From positions 4,615 to 68,614 of the forward strand of contig DCVT01000028.1 in the NCBI GenBank assembly GCA_002328075.1: a DNA stretch of 64,000 nucleotides, read 5' to 3'. The DNA is from Anaerolineales bacterium UBA2181 (GTDB taxonomy: Bacteria > Chloroflexota > Anaerolineae > Promineifilales > UBA4811). The position numbers and the translations under genes were made by a program. The notes beneath the pieces were generated by a model. It was not told the DNA's origin. It ran no database searches and saw only the letters and a list, made by a program, of their open reading frames with translations. Shown in pieces: positions 33,846 through 42,651 of this stretch. How positions within the stretch are numbered: position 1 is the first letter of the stretch; the number at the start of each line of letters is the position of its first letter.

Positions 33846-34775
33846 ATGAAAAACCCAAGTCGCGTTTTGTTGGTGGTGTTGGTCCTGGCTACCCTGATCT
33901 TGCCGGGCTGCCAGCCCAAGGAAAAGGAGGCCGCCGATCTGCTGGAGAAGGTGACCAACCGGGGCACGTTGATTATCGCCACCGATCCGGCATATCCGCC
34001 GGCGTCCCAATTGGTGGAAGGGGTGACTCGGCCGAAAGATACCAAGTGCGCCGCCGATCAGCGGGTGGCGGCTGAGTTTGTTGGCTTTGACATCGACACT
34101 GCGGTAGAGGTGGCTAGGCGGCTGGGCGTCGAGGCTTGCTTTGTCACCCCGGACTGGACGCTCATCACCGGCGGTAACTGGTCGGATCGCTGGGACATCA
34201 GCATCGGCTCCATGACCATCACCGCCGAGCGGATGGACAAGCTCTACTTCACCTTCCCCTACTATGTGGGGATCGAGGCGTTTTACGTGCACAAGGACAG
34301 CCCGGTCCAGAGTATCGAGGAGCTTTCCGGGAAGAAGATTGGCGCCTGTTCGGGCTGCACCTACGAGTACTACCTGGACAAGACGTTGGCGGTGCCCGGT
34401 CTGGACATCGATTTCTTGGTGGACAATCCCCAGTTCGTCGGCTATGACACCGACGTGCCTGCCCTGCAGGACCTGGCGTTGGGCGACGGAGTGCGGCTGG
34501 ATGCGGTAATGACCGGAATGAACATCGGGGACGAGTCCATCGTCAGCGGCCTGCCCCTGCGGAGGCTGGAACCAACCATCACCTATTCTTTCAATGGCGG
34601 CGCCGTGGACAAGGCATTCGGCGTGAACCCGGTTCCGCTTGTCAAGAAGGTGGGCGAAATCATCCTTGCCATGCACCAGGATGGCACGCTCAAGCGTTAC
34701 TCGATGGATCGGTTTGGTTACGATTGCGTGACGGACGCGGCAATTTTCGACCTGGATGCGCTCGAGCAGTGGTAA
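33846..34775 (+). CDS. Polar amino-acid ABC transporter substrate-binding lipoprotein
   Basis: A 309-residue family 3 binding protein. The signal peptide is typical: positively charged start, V-L-L-V-V-L-V-L-A-T-L-I-L-P, then lipobox L-P-G-C with Cys22 as lipid anchor. The mature part has T-L-I-I-A-T-D-P-A-Y-P-P, F-V-G-F-D-I-D, I-S-I-G-S-M-T-I-T and P-Y-Y-V-G, all family landmarks. An upstream frame is open, but ATG 33846 with GGAGGAGGA before it and a proper signal peptide is clearly the start. A C-S-G-C pair and further cysteines in the mature protein are unusual for the family. The ligand is unknown; the arrangement with FAD enzymes suggests an amino acid or related zwitterion. Confidence 0.9.
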   Translation: MKNPSRVLLVVLVLATLILPGCQPKEKEAADLLEKVTNRGTLIIATDPAYPPASQLVEGVTRPKDTKCAADQRVAAEFVGFDIDTAVEVARRLGVEACFVTPDWTLITGGNWSDRWDISIGSMTITAERMDKLYFTFPYYVGIEAFYVHKDSPVQSIEELSGKKIGACSGCTYEYYLDKTLAVPGLDIDFLVDNPQFVGYDTDVPALQDLALGDGVRLDAVMTGMNIGDESIVSGLPLRRLEPTITYSFNGGAVDKAFGVNPVPLVKKVGEIILAMHQDGTLKRYSMDRFGYDCVTDAAIFDLDALEQW

Positions 34776-34796
34776 CCGGCCGGTGCGGCTGGTGGC

Positions 34797-34822
34797 GGGG
34801 TGAGGCCGGCCGGCCTCACCCC
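34797..34822 (+). promoter_or_regulatory. 26-bp perfect palindrome (mRNA hairpin) after the binding-protein gene
   Basis: GGGGTGAGGCCGG and its exact reverse complement adjoin with no spacer. There is no T-run after it, so it is not a normal terminator. Hairpins of this kind between binding-protein and permease genes commonly stabilise or partly stop the transcript so that more binding protein than permease is made. Confidence 0.6.
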
Positions 34823-34857
34823 GTGTAGCGACCCACGTGGCACACGGAGGGCAATAC

Positions 34858-35730
34858 GTGGACCTGAGCAACGTGATGCAACCGGGCGACCGGGCCTCTG
34901 ACCCGGACTGGGAGATGGGGCTGCGACTGCTGGCGGTCCAGCGCCGGCGCCGGCTGGCCTTTGCTGTCCGCCTGGCGGCGGTATGGCTGGCGCTGGTGGC
35001 GGCGTTGGCGTTTGTGTTGCTCCAGCTCAACGTCGACCCACTCTACGCGGTCGATCACAGCGCGTTTGTCCTCCAGGGGGTGCTGACCACCATCGGGGTA
35101 TCCATGGCGTCCATCAGCGTGGCGACCGTGCTGGCGCTGCTGGGCGCGCTGGGAAAGCTGTCGCGTAGCTCGATTGCACAGGGTATCGCCGGCTTTTACG
35201 TCTCGCTGATCCGCGGGACCCCGTTGCTGATCCAGATCTACCTCATCTATCTGGGTCTGCCGCAGATTGGCCAGCAGTTTGCTAACCGGGGTATGCCTGG
35301 AATCGGCGGGATGCTGACGCTCAACGCCATACAGTCCGGCATTCTGGCGCTCAGCGTGAACTATGGGGCGTACATGACCGAGATCTTTCGCGCCGGCATC
35401 CAATCCATCGGCCACGGACAGCGCGAAGCCGCCAAATCCATTGGCATGGGCGAGTGGCACATTCTGCGCCGGGTCATCTTGCCGCAGGCGGTGCGCGTCA
35501 TCATACCGGACATTGGAAACCAGTTCATCGCCATGCAAAAGGACTCGTCGCTGGTGTCCATCATGGGCATCTGGGAGATCACCTACCGGGCCAACCGCCT
35601 GGCGCGCAAAGATATCAAGTTCATGGAGATGTTTTTGCTGGCGGCCGCCATCTACTGGTTCATGACCATCGTCTCCTCCTGGGCCGAGGGCTGGCTGGAA
35701 AGGCGTCTGTCGCATGCCTACGAACGATAG
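34858..35730 (+). CDS. Polar amino-acid ABC transporter permease
   Basis: About 290 residues with an N-terminal helix (residues ~27-50), then the HisM/GlnP domain of about five helices: G-V-L-T-T-I-G-V, I-R-G-T-P-L-L-I-Q-I-Y, S-V-N-Y-G-A-Y-M-T-E-I-F-R-A-G-I-Q-S-I, and the EAA-type loop G-Q-R-E-A-A-K-S-I-G-M. I chose GTG 34858 because GGAGG lies at 34846-34850; GTG 34837 is an in-frame alternative. A single permease gene suggests a homodimer. It overlaps the ATPase gene by 17 bases. Confidence 0.9.
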   Translation: MDLSNVMQPGDRASDPDWEMGLRLLAVQRRRRLAFAVRLAAVWLALVAALAFVLLQLNVDPLYAVDHSAFVLQGVLTTIGVSMASISVATVLALLGALGKLSRSSIAQGIAGFYVSLIRGTPLLIQIYLIYLGLPQIGQQFANRGMPGIGGMLTLNAIQSGILALSVNYGAYMTEIFRAGIQSIGHGQREAAKSIGMGEWHILRRVILPQAVRVIIPDIGNQFIAMQKDSSLVSIMGIWEITYRANRLARKDIKFMEMFLLAAAIYWFMTIVSSWAEGWLERRLSHAYER

Positions 35731-36493
35731 CAAACCCATAGTGCAGGTGGAGAACCTGCACAAGTGGTTTGACCTGCTGCACGTACTGCGCGGCGTATCC
35801 TTTACGGTTGATCCGCAGGAAGTACTTGTGCTCATCGGCCGGAGCGGCTCTGGAAAAAGCACGCTGCTTCGCTGCCTGAATATGCTGGAGGAACCCTCGG
35901 CGGGATCCATCACCATCGGTCCGGTCAGTGTCCGGGTGGAGCCGGGCAAGCACGTTGACCGCCGGCAGGCCACCGCCATCCGCCTGCAGACCGGAATGGT
36001 CTTTCAGGAGTTCAACCTCTTTCCGCACATGACCGCGCTGCAGAACGTGATTGAGGGGCTGGTCACGGTGAAGAAGCTGCCGCGCGAGGAAGCAGCGGCC
36101 ATTGGCGAGAAATACCTGGACAAGGTCGGCCTGCTGCCGAAAAGGGACGTTCACCCGGTGCGGCTCTCCGGTGGGCAGAAGCAGCGGGTGGCGATTGCCC
36201 GCTCGCTGGCGATGGAGCCCAAGGTGCTGCTGTTTGACGAACCGACCTCGGCCCTGGACCCCGAGCTCATCGGCGAGGTGCTGGATGTGATGCGGCGGTT
36301 GGCGCTGGAGGGGACCACGATGATGGTGGTCACCCACGAGATGAGCTTTGCCTCTGATGTGGCTGACCGGGTGCTCTACCTGGACCACGGGGTGATCGTG
36401 GAGCAGGGTCCCCCGACACAGATTCTCAAGTCGCCGCAGGACGAGCGCACCGCCGTCTTCCTGCGTTCCTTCCTGGAGAGCCGGGGCGATTGA
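35714..36493 (+). CDS. Polar amino-acid ABC transporter ATPase (GlnQ/HisP type)
   Basis: A 259-residue ATPase with Walker A G-R-S-G-S-G-K-S-T, the Q-loop M-V-F-Q-E-F-N-L-F-P-H typical of the GlnQ subfamily, signature L-S-G-G-Q-K-Q-R, Walker B V-L-L-F-D-E-P and the switch histidine in V-T-H-E-M. It is the energy subunit for the permease and binding protein encoded upstream. It starts inside the permease gene (17-base overlap). Its stop lies 14 bases before the kinase ATG at 36508. Confidence 0.94.
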   Translation: MPTNDSKPIVQVENLHKWFDLLHVLRGVSFTVDPQEVLVLIGRSGSGKSTLLRCLNMLEEPSAGSITIGPVSVRVEPGKHVDRRQATAIRLQTGMVFQEFNLFPHMTALQNVIEGLVTVKKLPREEAAAIGEKYLDKVGLLPKRDVHPVRLSGGQKQRVAIARSLAMEPKVLLFDEPTSALDPELIGEVLDVMRRLALEGTTMMVVTHEMSFASDVADRVLYLDHGVIVEQGPPTQILKSPQDERTAVFLRSFLESRGD

Positions 36494-36507
36494 CTTGCGG
36501 GCGACCA

Positions 36508-37758
36508 ATGCACGAGAGCGTCGCAGACCCGCAAACGTCGCCCGGCGCCGGGCGTGAACCCGGTGAGTCGGCGGTGATTGTCGCCGATGACCTGAGCGGC
36601 GCCCTTGACACCGCAGCCCAGTGGGCCCGGTTGGGCGTGCAGGTGACGGTCAGGCGGGCCGCTTCGGCCGGCGACCGCGCGCCGGTTTGCGCGCTGAACA
36701 CCCGCAGCCGTGAGCGTTCGCCCGCGCAGGCCTACCGCCGGGTGAGGGCGGTTTTCGAGCGCCTGGGCGCCCGTGTCGTCTACAAGAAGATCGACTCCAC
36801 TTTTCGCGGGCCGGTGGCGGCCGAGCTTCGGGCGGCGCTGGATAGCGGGGCAGCCGACCGGCTGCTGGTAGCGCCTGCTTTTCCCGATCAGGGCCGGTGG
36901 GTGTTGGAGGGCAGGCTGGTCGTGCGGGGTGCCCGGCGGTCGGCGTCACCTCTGGATCTGTTGAGCCTGCTGCGGACGGATCTGGGCGAGCCGGTGGAGC
37001 TGCTGGATCATGCCCAGGTGACGGATGGCGTTGCGGCAACCGCGCGACGGCTGAATCAGACGGGCGCCCGGGTGATCCTGGCCGACGCTGACAGCAACGA
37101 CGATCTGGAGACGGTGGCGCAATCCCTGTGGCTTTCCGGCGGCCGGGTGTTGCCGGTGGGATCGGCCGGCCTGGCCCGACCGGTGGCTGCGCTGTGGGCC
37201 GGCCGGGGCGCGCAGGTTGTTCCCCCGATTGAGCTGCCGCAGAACGGCGAGCCGGCGCTCCTGCTGCTGGGGACCTATCACGAGACGACGGTGGCGCAGC
37301 TCCGGCAGCTTGGCGCCTGGAACGGCGTGGAGGTGCTCTCGGCGCAGACTCGTCGGCTGTCCAGTGAGGAGGGTTTCCTGAGCGAGCAACGGCGCCTGTC
37401 GGAACGGGCGGCTGAGGCGATGGCTGCCGGCCGTTCGGTGGCGCTGGCCACCGGGCTGGTCGGGTTTGTGCGCGGCTGCTCGCTTCGGCCGGTGCGGCTG
37501 CTGGGCGCGGTGAACCTATCGCTGCTGGCTCACCAGCGGGTGCGCCTACTGATGATCTCCGGGGGGGACACCTGTTACGAGGTGCTGCGGCAGATGCGTG
37601 CTACCCATTTGCAGGTCGTGGGCGAGGCGCAGCCGGGCATACCCTGGTCACGGGTCGGTGACGGGCCCCATGCCGGGCTGGCGCTGATCACCAAATCCGG
37701 CGGCTTTGGAGACCCGGCCGCGCTGGTCCGCCTGTTGGGTGGCCGCGACGCCGGTTGA
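36508..37758 (+). CDS. Four-carbon acid sugar kinase (DUF1537, OtnK/DtnK type)
   Basis: Phosphorylates a four-carbon sugar acid such as D-threonate or erythronate at C4. The N-terminal domain has V-I-V-A-D-D-L-S-G-A-L-D-T-A and Y-K-K-I-D-S-T-F-R-G-P-V; the nucleotide-binding C-terminal domain has I-S-G-G-D-T and T-K-S-G-G-F-G-D. All are hallmark sites of the family. About 416 residues from ATG 36508; a TTG at 36490 overlapping the ATPase stop is an alternative start. It is followed at 20 bp by a PdxA2-like dehydrogenase, the known partner that oxidises and decarboxylates the 4-phosphate. The kinase-plus-PdxA2 pair is described for D-threonate catabolism to dihydroxyacetone phosphate; which isomer is used here cannot be told. 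Confidence 0.87.
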   Translation: MHESVADPQTSPGAGREPGESAVIVADDLSGALDTAAQWARLGVQVTVRRAASAGDRAPVCALNTRSRERSPAQAYRRVRAVFERLGARVVYKKIDSTFRGPVAAELRAALDSGAADRLLVAPAFPDQGRWVLEGRLVVRGARRSASPLDLLSLLRTDLGEPVELLDHAQVTDGVAATARRLNQTGARVILADADSNDDLETVAQSLWLSGGRVLPVGSAGLARPVAALWAGRGAQVVPPIELPQNGEPALLLLGTYHETTVAQLRQLGAWNGVEVLSAQTRRLSSEEGFLSEQRRLSERAAEAMAAGRSVALATGLVGFVRGCSLRPVRLLGAVNLSLLAHQRVRLLMISGGDTCYEVLRQMRATHLQVVGEAQPGIPWSRVGDGPHAGLALITKSGGFGDPAALVRLLGGRDAG

Positions 37759-37778
37759 GCGGCTAGGGAGGTTGGGAG

Positions 37779-38795
37779 ATGTTGCCCAAGCTGGCAATTA
37801 CCATGGGTGATCCGGCCGGCGTCGGGCCGGAGGTGGTGGTCGGGGCGCTGGCGGTTCCGGCGGTGGCGGCCGTCTGCCAGCCGGTGGTCGTAGGCGACCT
37901 GGATACACTGCGCCGGGCGGCCCGGATAGTCGGGATCAGCGCCGAGCTCCGCCCCTTGGCCGAGGTGGAGGATACCGCTTCGCATCCGGGGATCATTGCG
38001 GTGCTGCAGCCGCCCCGACTCGAGGTTACTCGCGTTCACCAGGGGCAGGTGAGCGCGGCCGCCGGCCGGGCGGCGCACGACTGCATCGTGGAGGCCACCC
38101 GGCTGGCGCTGGCCGGCGAGATGGACGCGGTGGTGACTGCCCCCATCCACAAAGAGTCGCTGCGGGCCAGCGGCTGCCCGCATCCCGGCCACACCGAGCT
38201 GCTGGCCAGCCTGACCGGCGCGCTCCAGGTTGCCATGATGCTGGTGGCAGGTTCGCTGCGGGTTTCGCACGTGACCACCCATCTGGCGCTGCGCCAGGCG
38301 TGCGAACGTGTCCGTCAGGAACGTGTCTTGCAGGTGATCCGCCTCACGCATCAGGCGGTGGTGCGGATGGGGGTGCGGCGGCCGCACATTGCGGTAGCTG
38401 GGCTCAACCCGCACGCCGGCGAGGGAGGGCTGTTCGGCCGGGAAGAGATCGACGAGATCTCACCGGCGATCCGGTCGGCGCAGGCCGAGGGGATCGATGC
38501 GGCCGGCCCCTACCCGCCGGACACGGTCTTTTACCTGGCAACGCAAGCGGCCGGGCCGGGCCGGCCGCCAATGGACGCGGTGGTGGCGATGGTGCACGAC
38601 CACGGGCACATCGCGGTCAAGCTGATGGGGTTCATGGAGGGTGTGAACCTGACCTTGGGGTTGCCCATCATCCGTACGTCGCCCGATCACGGCACGGCGT
38701 TCGACAAGGCTGGCAAGGGCACGGCCGATCCGTCCAGCATGGTCCAGGCCATTCTGCTCGCGGCGCGGATGGCTAAAGGACAGCGCGAGCGTTAG
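37779..38795 (+). CDS. pdxA2: PdxA2-like 4-phospho-D-threonate/erythronate dehydrogenase
   Basis: A 338-residue PdxA-family NAD-dependent oxidative decarboxylase. Metal-binding histidines lie in H-P-G-H-T-E, N-P-H-A-G-E and T-S-P-D-H-G-T-A-F-D; the opening I-T-M-G-D-P-A-G-V-G-P-E is diagnostic. PdxA itself makes pyridoxine from 4-phosphohydroxythreonine, but the position next to a DUF1537 kinase places this copy with PdxA2, which acts on the kinase's 4-phosphate. ATG 37779 has AGGGAGG at 37765. It is the last gene of the operon; about 390 bases without a gene follow. Confidence 0.88.
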   Translation: MLPKLAITMGDPAGVGPEVVVGALAVPAVAAVCQPVVVGDLDTLRRAARIVGISAELRPLAEVEDTASHPGIIAVLQPPRLEVTRVHQGQVSAAAGRAAHDCIVEATRLALAGEMDAVVTAPIHKESLRASGCPHPGHTELLASLTGALQVAMMLVAGSLRVSHVTTHLALRQACERVRQERVLQVIRLTHQAVVRMGVRRPHIAVAGLNPHAGEGGLFGREEIDEISPAIRSAQAEGIDAAGPYPPDTVFYLATQAAGPGRPPMDAVVAMVHDHGHIAVKLMGFMEGVNLTLGLPIIRTSPDHGTAFDKAGKGTADPSSMVQAILLAARMAKGQRER

Positions 38796-39182
38796 GCCGG
38801 TGCCGGGATTGTCTGGGTCGACGGGTGCATGGCTGGCAGCCGAACAACCGCCCCACTCAAGGCCTGTTCCGGTGAATGGTTCCGCTATGACACCGCGTGC
38901 AGCTTGTCCGTGACAAGATGGCGAGGCGGTGATTTCCACCAGGGGTGAACCACTGGCATCGCCTCAAGCGTGGTCGCCTGCGAGCCTGGAGGCCGGAAGA
39001 AATGCCCGATGGTGATGTCAGCCAAGCAGGAGGCAGGCGGATCTACCCCTTCGACCCGGCCACTGGCGGCGCTCAATTGGGTCAGCGGCCGGCTCTCGGT
39101 GCCGCTGTCTGAGGCTATCGACCCGGTCAACGGCGAAGCTTCTAGGCTTGCGCAGCCTGATGCGGTGCAAGGAGCTCACGCG
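38796..39182. other. Intergenic stretch, no gene recognised
   Basis: 387 bases between the catabolic operon and the island. No reading frame with a recognisable domain, no clear terminator and no repeat was seen. Confidence 0.4.
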
Positions 39183-39425
39183 ATGCCTCTGAAGGTCCTG
39201 ATCGTTGGTGAGGAGGACTTGGTTCGTGCTTCTACCGAGTTCCTCCTCGCGTCCCAGTATGGGATTGTAGTTGTGGGCGAGGTAGGTGGTGATCTTGGCG
39301 CTTTCTGCCCTGTCGGCAGCACAAGAGCGCTAGATCCAATCCTCCGTTGCAGACCAACTTGGGTTGACAGCCCCGGACCGCTGGCGTGTGATTTGATCGG
39401 TTCGTCTCGATATGTTGGCTTGTAG
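39183..39425 (+). pseudogene. Truncated response-regulator receiver domain
   Basis: From ATG 39183 (AAGGAG at 39168) the first ~40 residues read like a NarL-type receiver start: M-P-L-K-V-L-I-V-G-E-E-D-L-V-R-A, L-L-A-S-Q-Y-G-I-V-V-V-G-E-V. The usual second acidic residue is changed and everything from the phospho-acceptor onward is missing; the rest of the 80 codons is unrelated. It lies at the edge of a transposon-rich stretch that probably cut the gene. Confidence 0.5.
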
Positions 39426-39441
39426 TTGCCTGGGCCGGTGT

Positions 39442-39718
39442 TGACATTCAACTCTGGTCTAGAGAGGGCGTAGCATGGGGTGAGAAGAATTTCAGAGAGC
39501 GGTTTGGTGACATTCAGATTTGGAGCCGGAGCCTGGGGCTTCGCAAGCTGAATGTCTCGGGTTCGAATCCCGATACCCGCTCAGAATGGGAATTCTACCC
39601 ATCAGACCACTCCTGGCGGGTGGTTATTGGTGTTTTTGCCCCACCCAGACCCCAAAACGACCTATTGTTAGGGAGTGTTTCCCCTGACATTCAACCTCGG
39701 AGCTGCATTTGACATTCA
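39442..39718. repeat. Four TGACATTCA repeats flanking a tRNA remnant
   Basis: TGACATTCA occurs at 39442, 39508, 39685 and 39710. The last two head 25-bp tandem units. The one at 39508 is matched by CTGAATGTC at 39548-39556, a 9-bp inverted repeat enclosing ~30 bases. Repeated transposase-binding sites at IS ends look like this; the element itself is gone. Confidence 0.5.
39557..39583 (+). tRNA. tRNA 3'-end remnant (Gly-like), likely integration scar
   Basis: A perfect T-arm (TCGGG, loop TTCGAAT, CCCGA, 39557-39573) is followed by TACCCGC-T, the 3' acceptor strand common in tRNA-Gly. No matching 5' half (GCGGGTA) exists upstream: an inverted-repeat element lies there. It lies ~245 bp before an integrase relic, so it is probably an attachment-site scar. 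Not a functional tRNA. Confidence 0.5.
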
Positions 39719-39827
39719 GCTCCGGCAGCTGGTTTTCAAGGCAACAGCGGGCAACGGCAGACCCTAGATTACGCCTTGAGGAGGTGCAACCACGAAAGGC
39801 AAAACAAAGTCTGTGCGGAGTCTGGGA

Positions 39828-40847
39828 ATGACAAATCTGACATTAGAAGCTGCATGCTGTCAATGCCAGCACTACCTGCTAGCCAAGAAACGGGAGAACT
39901 GCTCCGAGAGCAATATCGCGCTGTGCGACAACTGGCTGACGCGGTGGCGCGAGTTCCTCAAGGAGGGCTTTTCCGAGAGCCTGGGAGATCTGACGCTGGC
40001 CCACGGACGCCGGTTCTCTGATCACCTGCATGGCATCGGAGAACGCTTTGTCAGCCACCCCTGTGCCGATCCCAAGGAGGGTGGTCTCTCGTGCCATACT
40101 ATTCATCAAGCGATCCGGATCCTGCGGTCGTTAGGGAGCTGGCTCTCCAGGAACGAATACATCGAGACCCATGTCTTCCAGGACCTCGAACTGCCGCAGC
40201 TGAAAAAGCGGGTGATCGAGGTCCTGACCGAGGACGAGATCCGCGCGATCCTCACCTCTATCGACGGGGCCACGGTTCTGGGAGCCAGAGACTATGCGCT
40301 TGTGGTTCTGGGCCTCGATACCGGTATCCTCCAGGGAGAGATGTGCGGACTCCGTCTGCGGGCGGTTGACTGGGATCGACGTCTCATGAAGGTCAATGGG
40401 AAGGGCGACAAGGAGCGCATTGTGCCGCTTGGGGCGCTGGCCGAGGCGGCTCTGCGGTGGTATGTGGATATCTATTGCCCACAGCCGTACTATTCTGACG
40501 AGAATTAGGTCTTTCTGAGCAACGATGGCGGCCGGCTGACCGGAAATGGGGTCGTGCAGCTGATGCGCCGCATGGCGGGGCGGAGTGGCGTGCGGAGGCT
40601 GCACCGTCACCGGCTGAGGCACACCTTCACCGTGAACTACTGGATCAATGGTGGGCATATCGTGACCTTGCGGATGATCCTCGGCCACGAGGACCTGGAG
40701 ACGACGCGTATCCATCTGCAGCTGGCGCAGTCCCACGTGACGTTGCAGCACAATCGGTTCTCGCCGATGGACAACATGAAGATGGATAGGCTTGGCAGAA
40801 GGTCGAATGGAAATCGTGGCAGGGGAAAGGCTAGGCACATCCGCTGA
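39828..40847 (+). pseudogene. Tyrosine recombinase/integrase, inactivated
   Basis: Phage-type integrase with an N-terminal SAM-like core-binding domain and a catalytic domain. TAG at 40506 splits an otherwise continuous frame (...Y-Y-S-D-E-N, stop, V-F-L-S-N-D-G-G...). In the catalytic domain the first arginine box reads D-T-G-I-L-Q-G-E-M and lacks the Arg, H-R-L-R-H-T-F is intact, L-G-H-E is intact, and the active tyrosine position reads T-T-R-I-H-L, with His for Tyr. With stop and two lost catalytic residues it cannot recombine DNA. ATG 39828 was chosen; GTG 39813 is in frame too. It is the island's ancient mobilising enzyme. Confidence 0.8.
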
Positions 40848-40959
40848 AGCGCTGCGTGGCTGAGTGGGTGGAGAGGGCTCCGCTGCCGATGCTTGATTGG
40901 GAGATGTCTACAGAGGGGTTCCTAGCTTGAACCTGCAGTCTGCGGCTGGTTGTGGCTTG

Positions 40960-41338
40960 GGCGCGTGTGCAAACACGCGTCTGATCGGGGATACTTGTCG
41001 CCATGAACCGAGGCGACATAGCGGATAAGCAATGGGAACGCTTGCAGCCGCGGTCGCCGCAAAAGCCCAAGACCGACCGCCCAGCAAACGATCACCGCCC
41101 CGTGGTGAACGGTGTTTTGTGGGTGTTAGGCACAGGCGCTCCCTGGCGGGAGCTGCCCGAGCGGTATGGCAAGAGTTCTCTCGCCGCAGGTCCAGGAGGC
41201 CACCGTCGTTGAGCGGCTGATCAATCGGCTCAAGCAGTTCCGGCGGCCCGCAACCCGCTACGAGAAGCGGGCTACCAGCTACGCGGCCATGATCACCATC
41301 GCGGCAATAGTGCTATGGGTGTAGTTTGCATAGACGCC
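40960..41338 (+). mobile_element. Internally deleted IS5-family element (MITE-like)
   Basis: A ~380-bp element with likely terminal inverted repeats: GGCGCGTGTGCAAAC at 40960 and GTTTGCATAGACGCC ending at 41338 match at 12 of 15 positions when inverted. Inside are both ends of an IS5-type transposase gene with the middle removed. It could be moved only by a full-length relative. Confidence 0.6.
41003..41325 (+). pseudogene. IS5-family transposase, N- and C-terminal pieces only
   Basis: ATG 41003 starts the usual N-terminal domain (D-K-Q-W-E-R-L, N-G-V-L-W-V-L-G-T-G-A-P-W-R-E-L-P-E-R-Y-G), lost after about 41175. In another frame 41208-41325 encodes the normal C-terminus (E-R-L-I-N-R-L-K-Q-F-R-R, R-Y-E-K, Y-A-A-M-I-T-I-A-A-I). 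The catalytic DDE part between them is deleted. Confidence 0.75.
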
Positions 41339-41442
41339 GTCGTAGACCGAAATCACCAGGAACGCTGCCCACCTTGGCAATCGCTTCTGAGCGCGAGTGG
41401 TGGTTGTCGTTTTCGGGTACCGCAGGTATCCACGAGCGAGGG

Positions 41443-42069
41443 CTATTCATCCCAATCCCGGTGCGCAGTAGCATCCTCATCCACCCAATCCTCTTCCACC
41501 CAGGTCATCCCTTTGCGGCCGGGAACTTTCCTCGTCGGCCCTGGCTTGTACCTGGAGCATGATTTGGGTCCATAGCAGAAGGCCTCAAAACGGTAACGCT
41601 TTCTCTGTGGCTGCCATGGGTCGATGATCATCGTCACCGGCATCCGGCAACCCCAAAGGCAATCCCTGCATTGAGTGTCGAAGGTACGCGCTGCCAGACG
41701 GCGATGCCCACGATCACGATACGTCTGCAGGTCAGGAGGCACACCCTGCCAGGGAGGTGGCGAAGCACCCTTTCCCGATGCTCGGATCAAGACCCGGAGC
41801 TTGCTGGCTCGATAGAGCTCAACCGACTCCCTTTGCGGATCAGCGGCCGGAACTGCCTCTCCCGAGACGTGGTCACCGACCCGGAACACGTGTTTTGTCT
41901 GGGCGGCCTTGCCTATCCCAACCGAGAACTCGCGTTCCTCGTCGCCAATGAGTCCCTCGATGCGCAGACAATAACCGTCATAACTGTGATGGCGTTCGTC
42001 AAATGAGCGAGTGAGACGTATGCGCGGCTGAACAGAAGTGATTCGGCCAGACCATCTGATTCTGTCCAT
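41443..42069 (-). CDS. Conserved-looking hypothetical protein with a four-cysteine C-terminal domain
   Basis: 208 residues from ATG 42069 (GGGAG six bases before it on the minus strand; an upstream in-frame ATG at 42093 lacks one). The N-terminal ~110 residues look like an OB/beta-barrel (R-I-R-W-S-G-R-I-T-S-V-Q-P-R-I, F-R-V-G-D-H-V-S-G-E). The C-terminal part has C-R-D-C-L-W-G-C and F-C-Y-G-P-K-S-C, a likely zinc site, then a Trp/Glu/Asp-rich tail (W-V-E-E-D-W-V-D-E-D). I do not recognise a named family. Frame and composition are gene-like. No operon partner is adjacent. Confidence 0.6.
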   Translation of the reverse strand: MDRIRWSGRITSVQPRIRLTRSFDERHHSYDGYCLRIEGLIGDEEREFSVGIGKAAQTKHVFRVGDHVSGEAVPAADPQRESVELYRASKLRVLIRASGKGASPPPWQGVPPDLQTYRDRGHRRLAARTFDTQCRDCLWGCRMPVTMIIDPWQPQRKRYRFEAFCYGPKSCSRYKPGPTRKVPGRKGMTWVEEDWVDEDATAHRDWDE

Positions 42070-42651
42070 CAGATACTCCCGACATGCTAACACAATGGGG
42101 TACCGTTAGTTTCAACACGCATAATATAACCCCTACGGTCACATTATGCACACCAAAAAACTCGGGAGAGGGGTTCCCCAGAGGGGGGGACTGCAGGGGC
42201 AGACAGAAAAACTACGCGAATGTTATTGAGGGGCCGGCCGGTACCCCCTATGCTTCATCCATGCCCATCACTACCTCTACTATGGTGCCTCCAGGCATGG
42301 ATGTGGTTCTCAGATGGTGATTTCCGGCGAGATTGTGTGGTCGAGTGGATACGTCGGTCCTGCTGGCCTAGCATGTGGGATTCTGGCTCCCGCGGCCGAG
42401 GTATCTCGGGCTGGCCGTCTTCCGTCCTAATGGTAGGTCTGCGCACAAACCGGCGTTTGCAGCAACAGACTGGTCGGGCCGTCAGCGTCGATCCTATGTC
42501 ATGATCGGGGATCGCTCTTGCGACCGGTTAGACGAGGCAATACAATCCGGCCGATTCTCTTTGGTTTGGAGTTGTTCAAAGATGGGCCTTCGAGGACTCA
42601 CGAATGTATCGAATGGTGCGCTGAGCCGGAGTCAGAAAGTGAGGGGATTAG
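42070..42651. other. Intergenic stretch, no gene recognised
   Basis: 580 bases between divergently oriented genes, less GC-rich around 42100-42160. Promoters of both neighbours should lie here, but I cannot point to convincing elements. No repeat or RNA gene seen. Confidence 0.4.

Noticed and set aside
32516..34045. Minus-strand frame of 509 codons over the second FAD enzyme
   Set aside because: Mirror of a real gene and its composition, with no family features.
39499..39583. Complete tRNA gene
   Set aside because: T-arm and 3' acceptor strand are good, but the 5' part (GCGGTTT) does not pair with the 3' TACCCGC and no cloverleaf forms in between.
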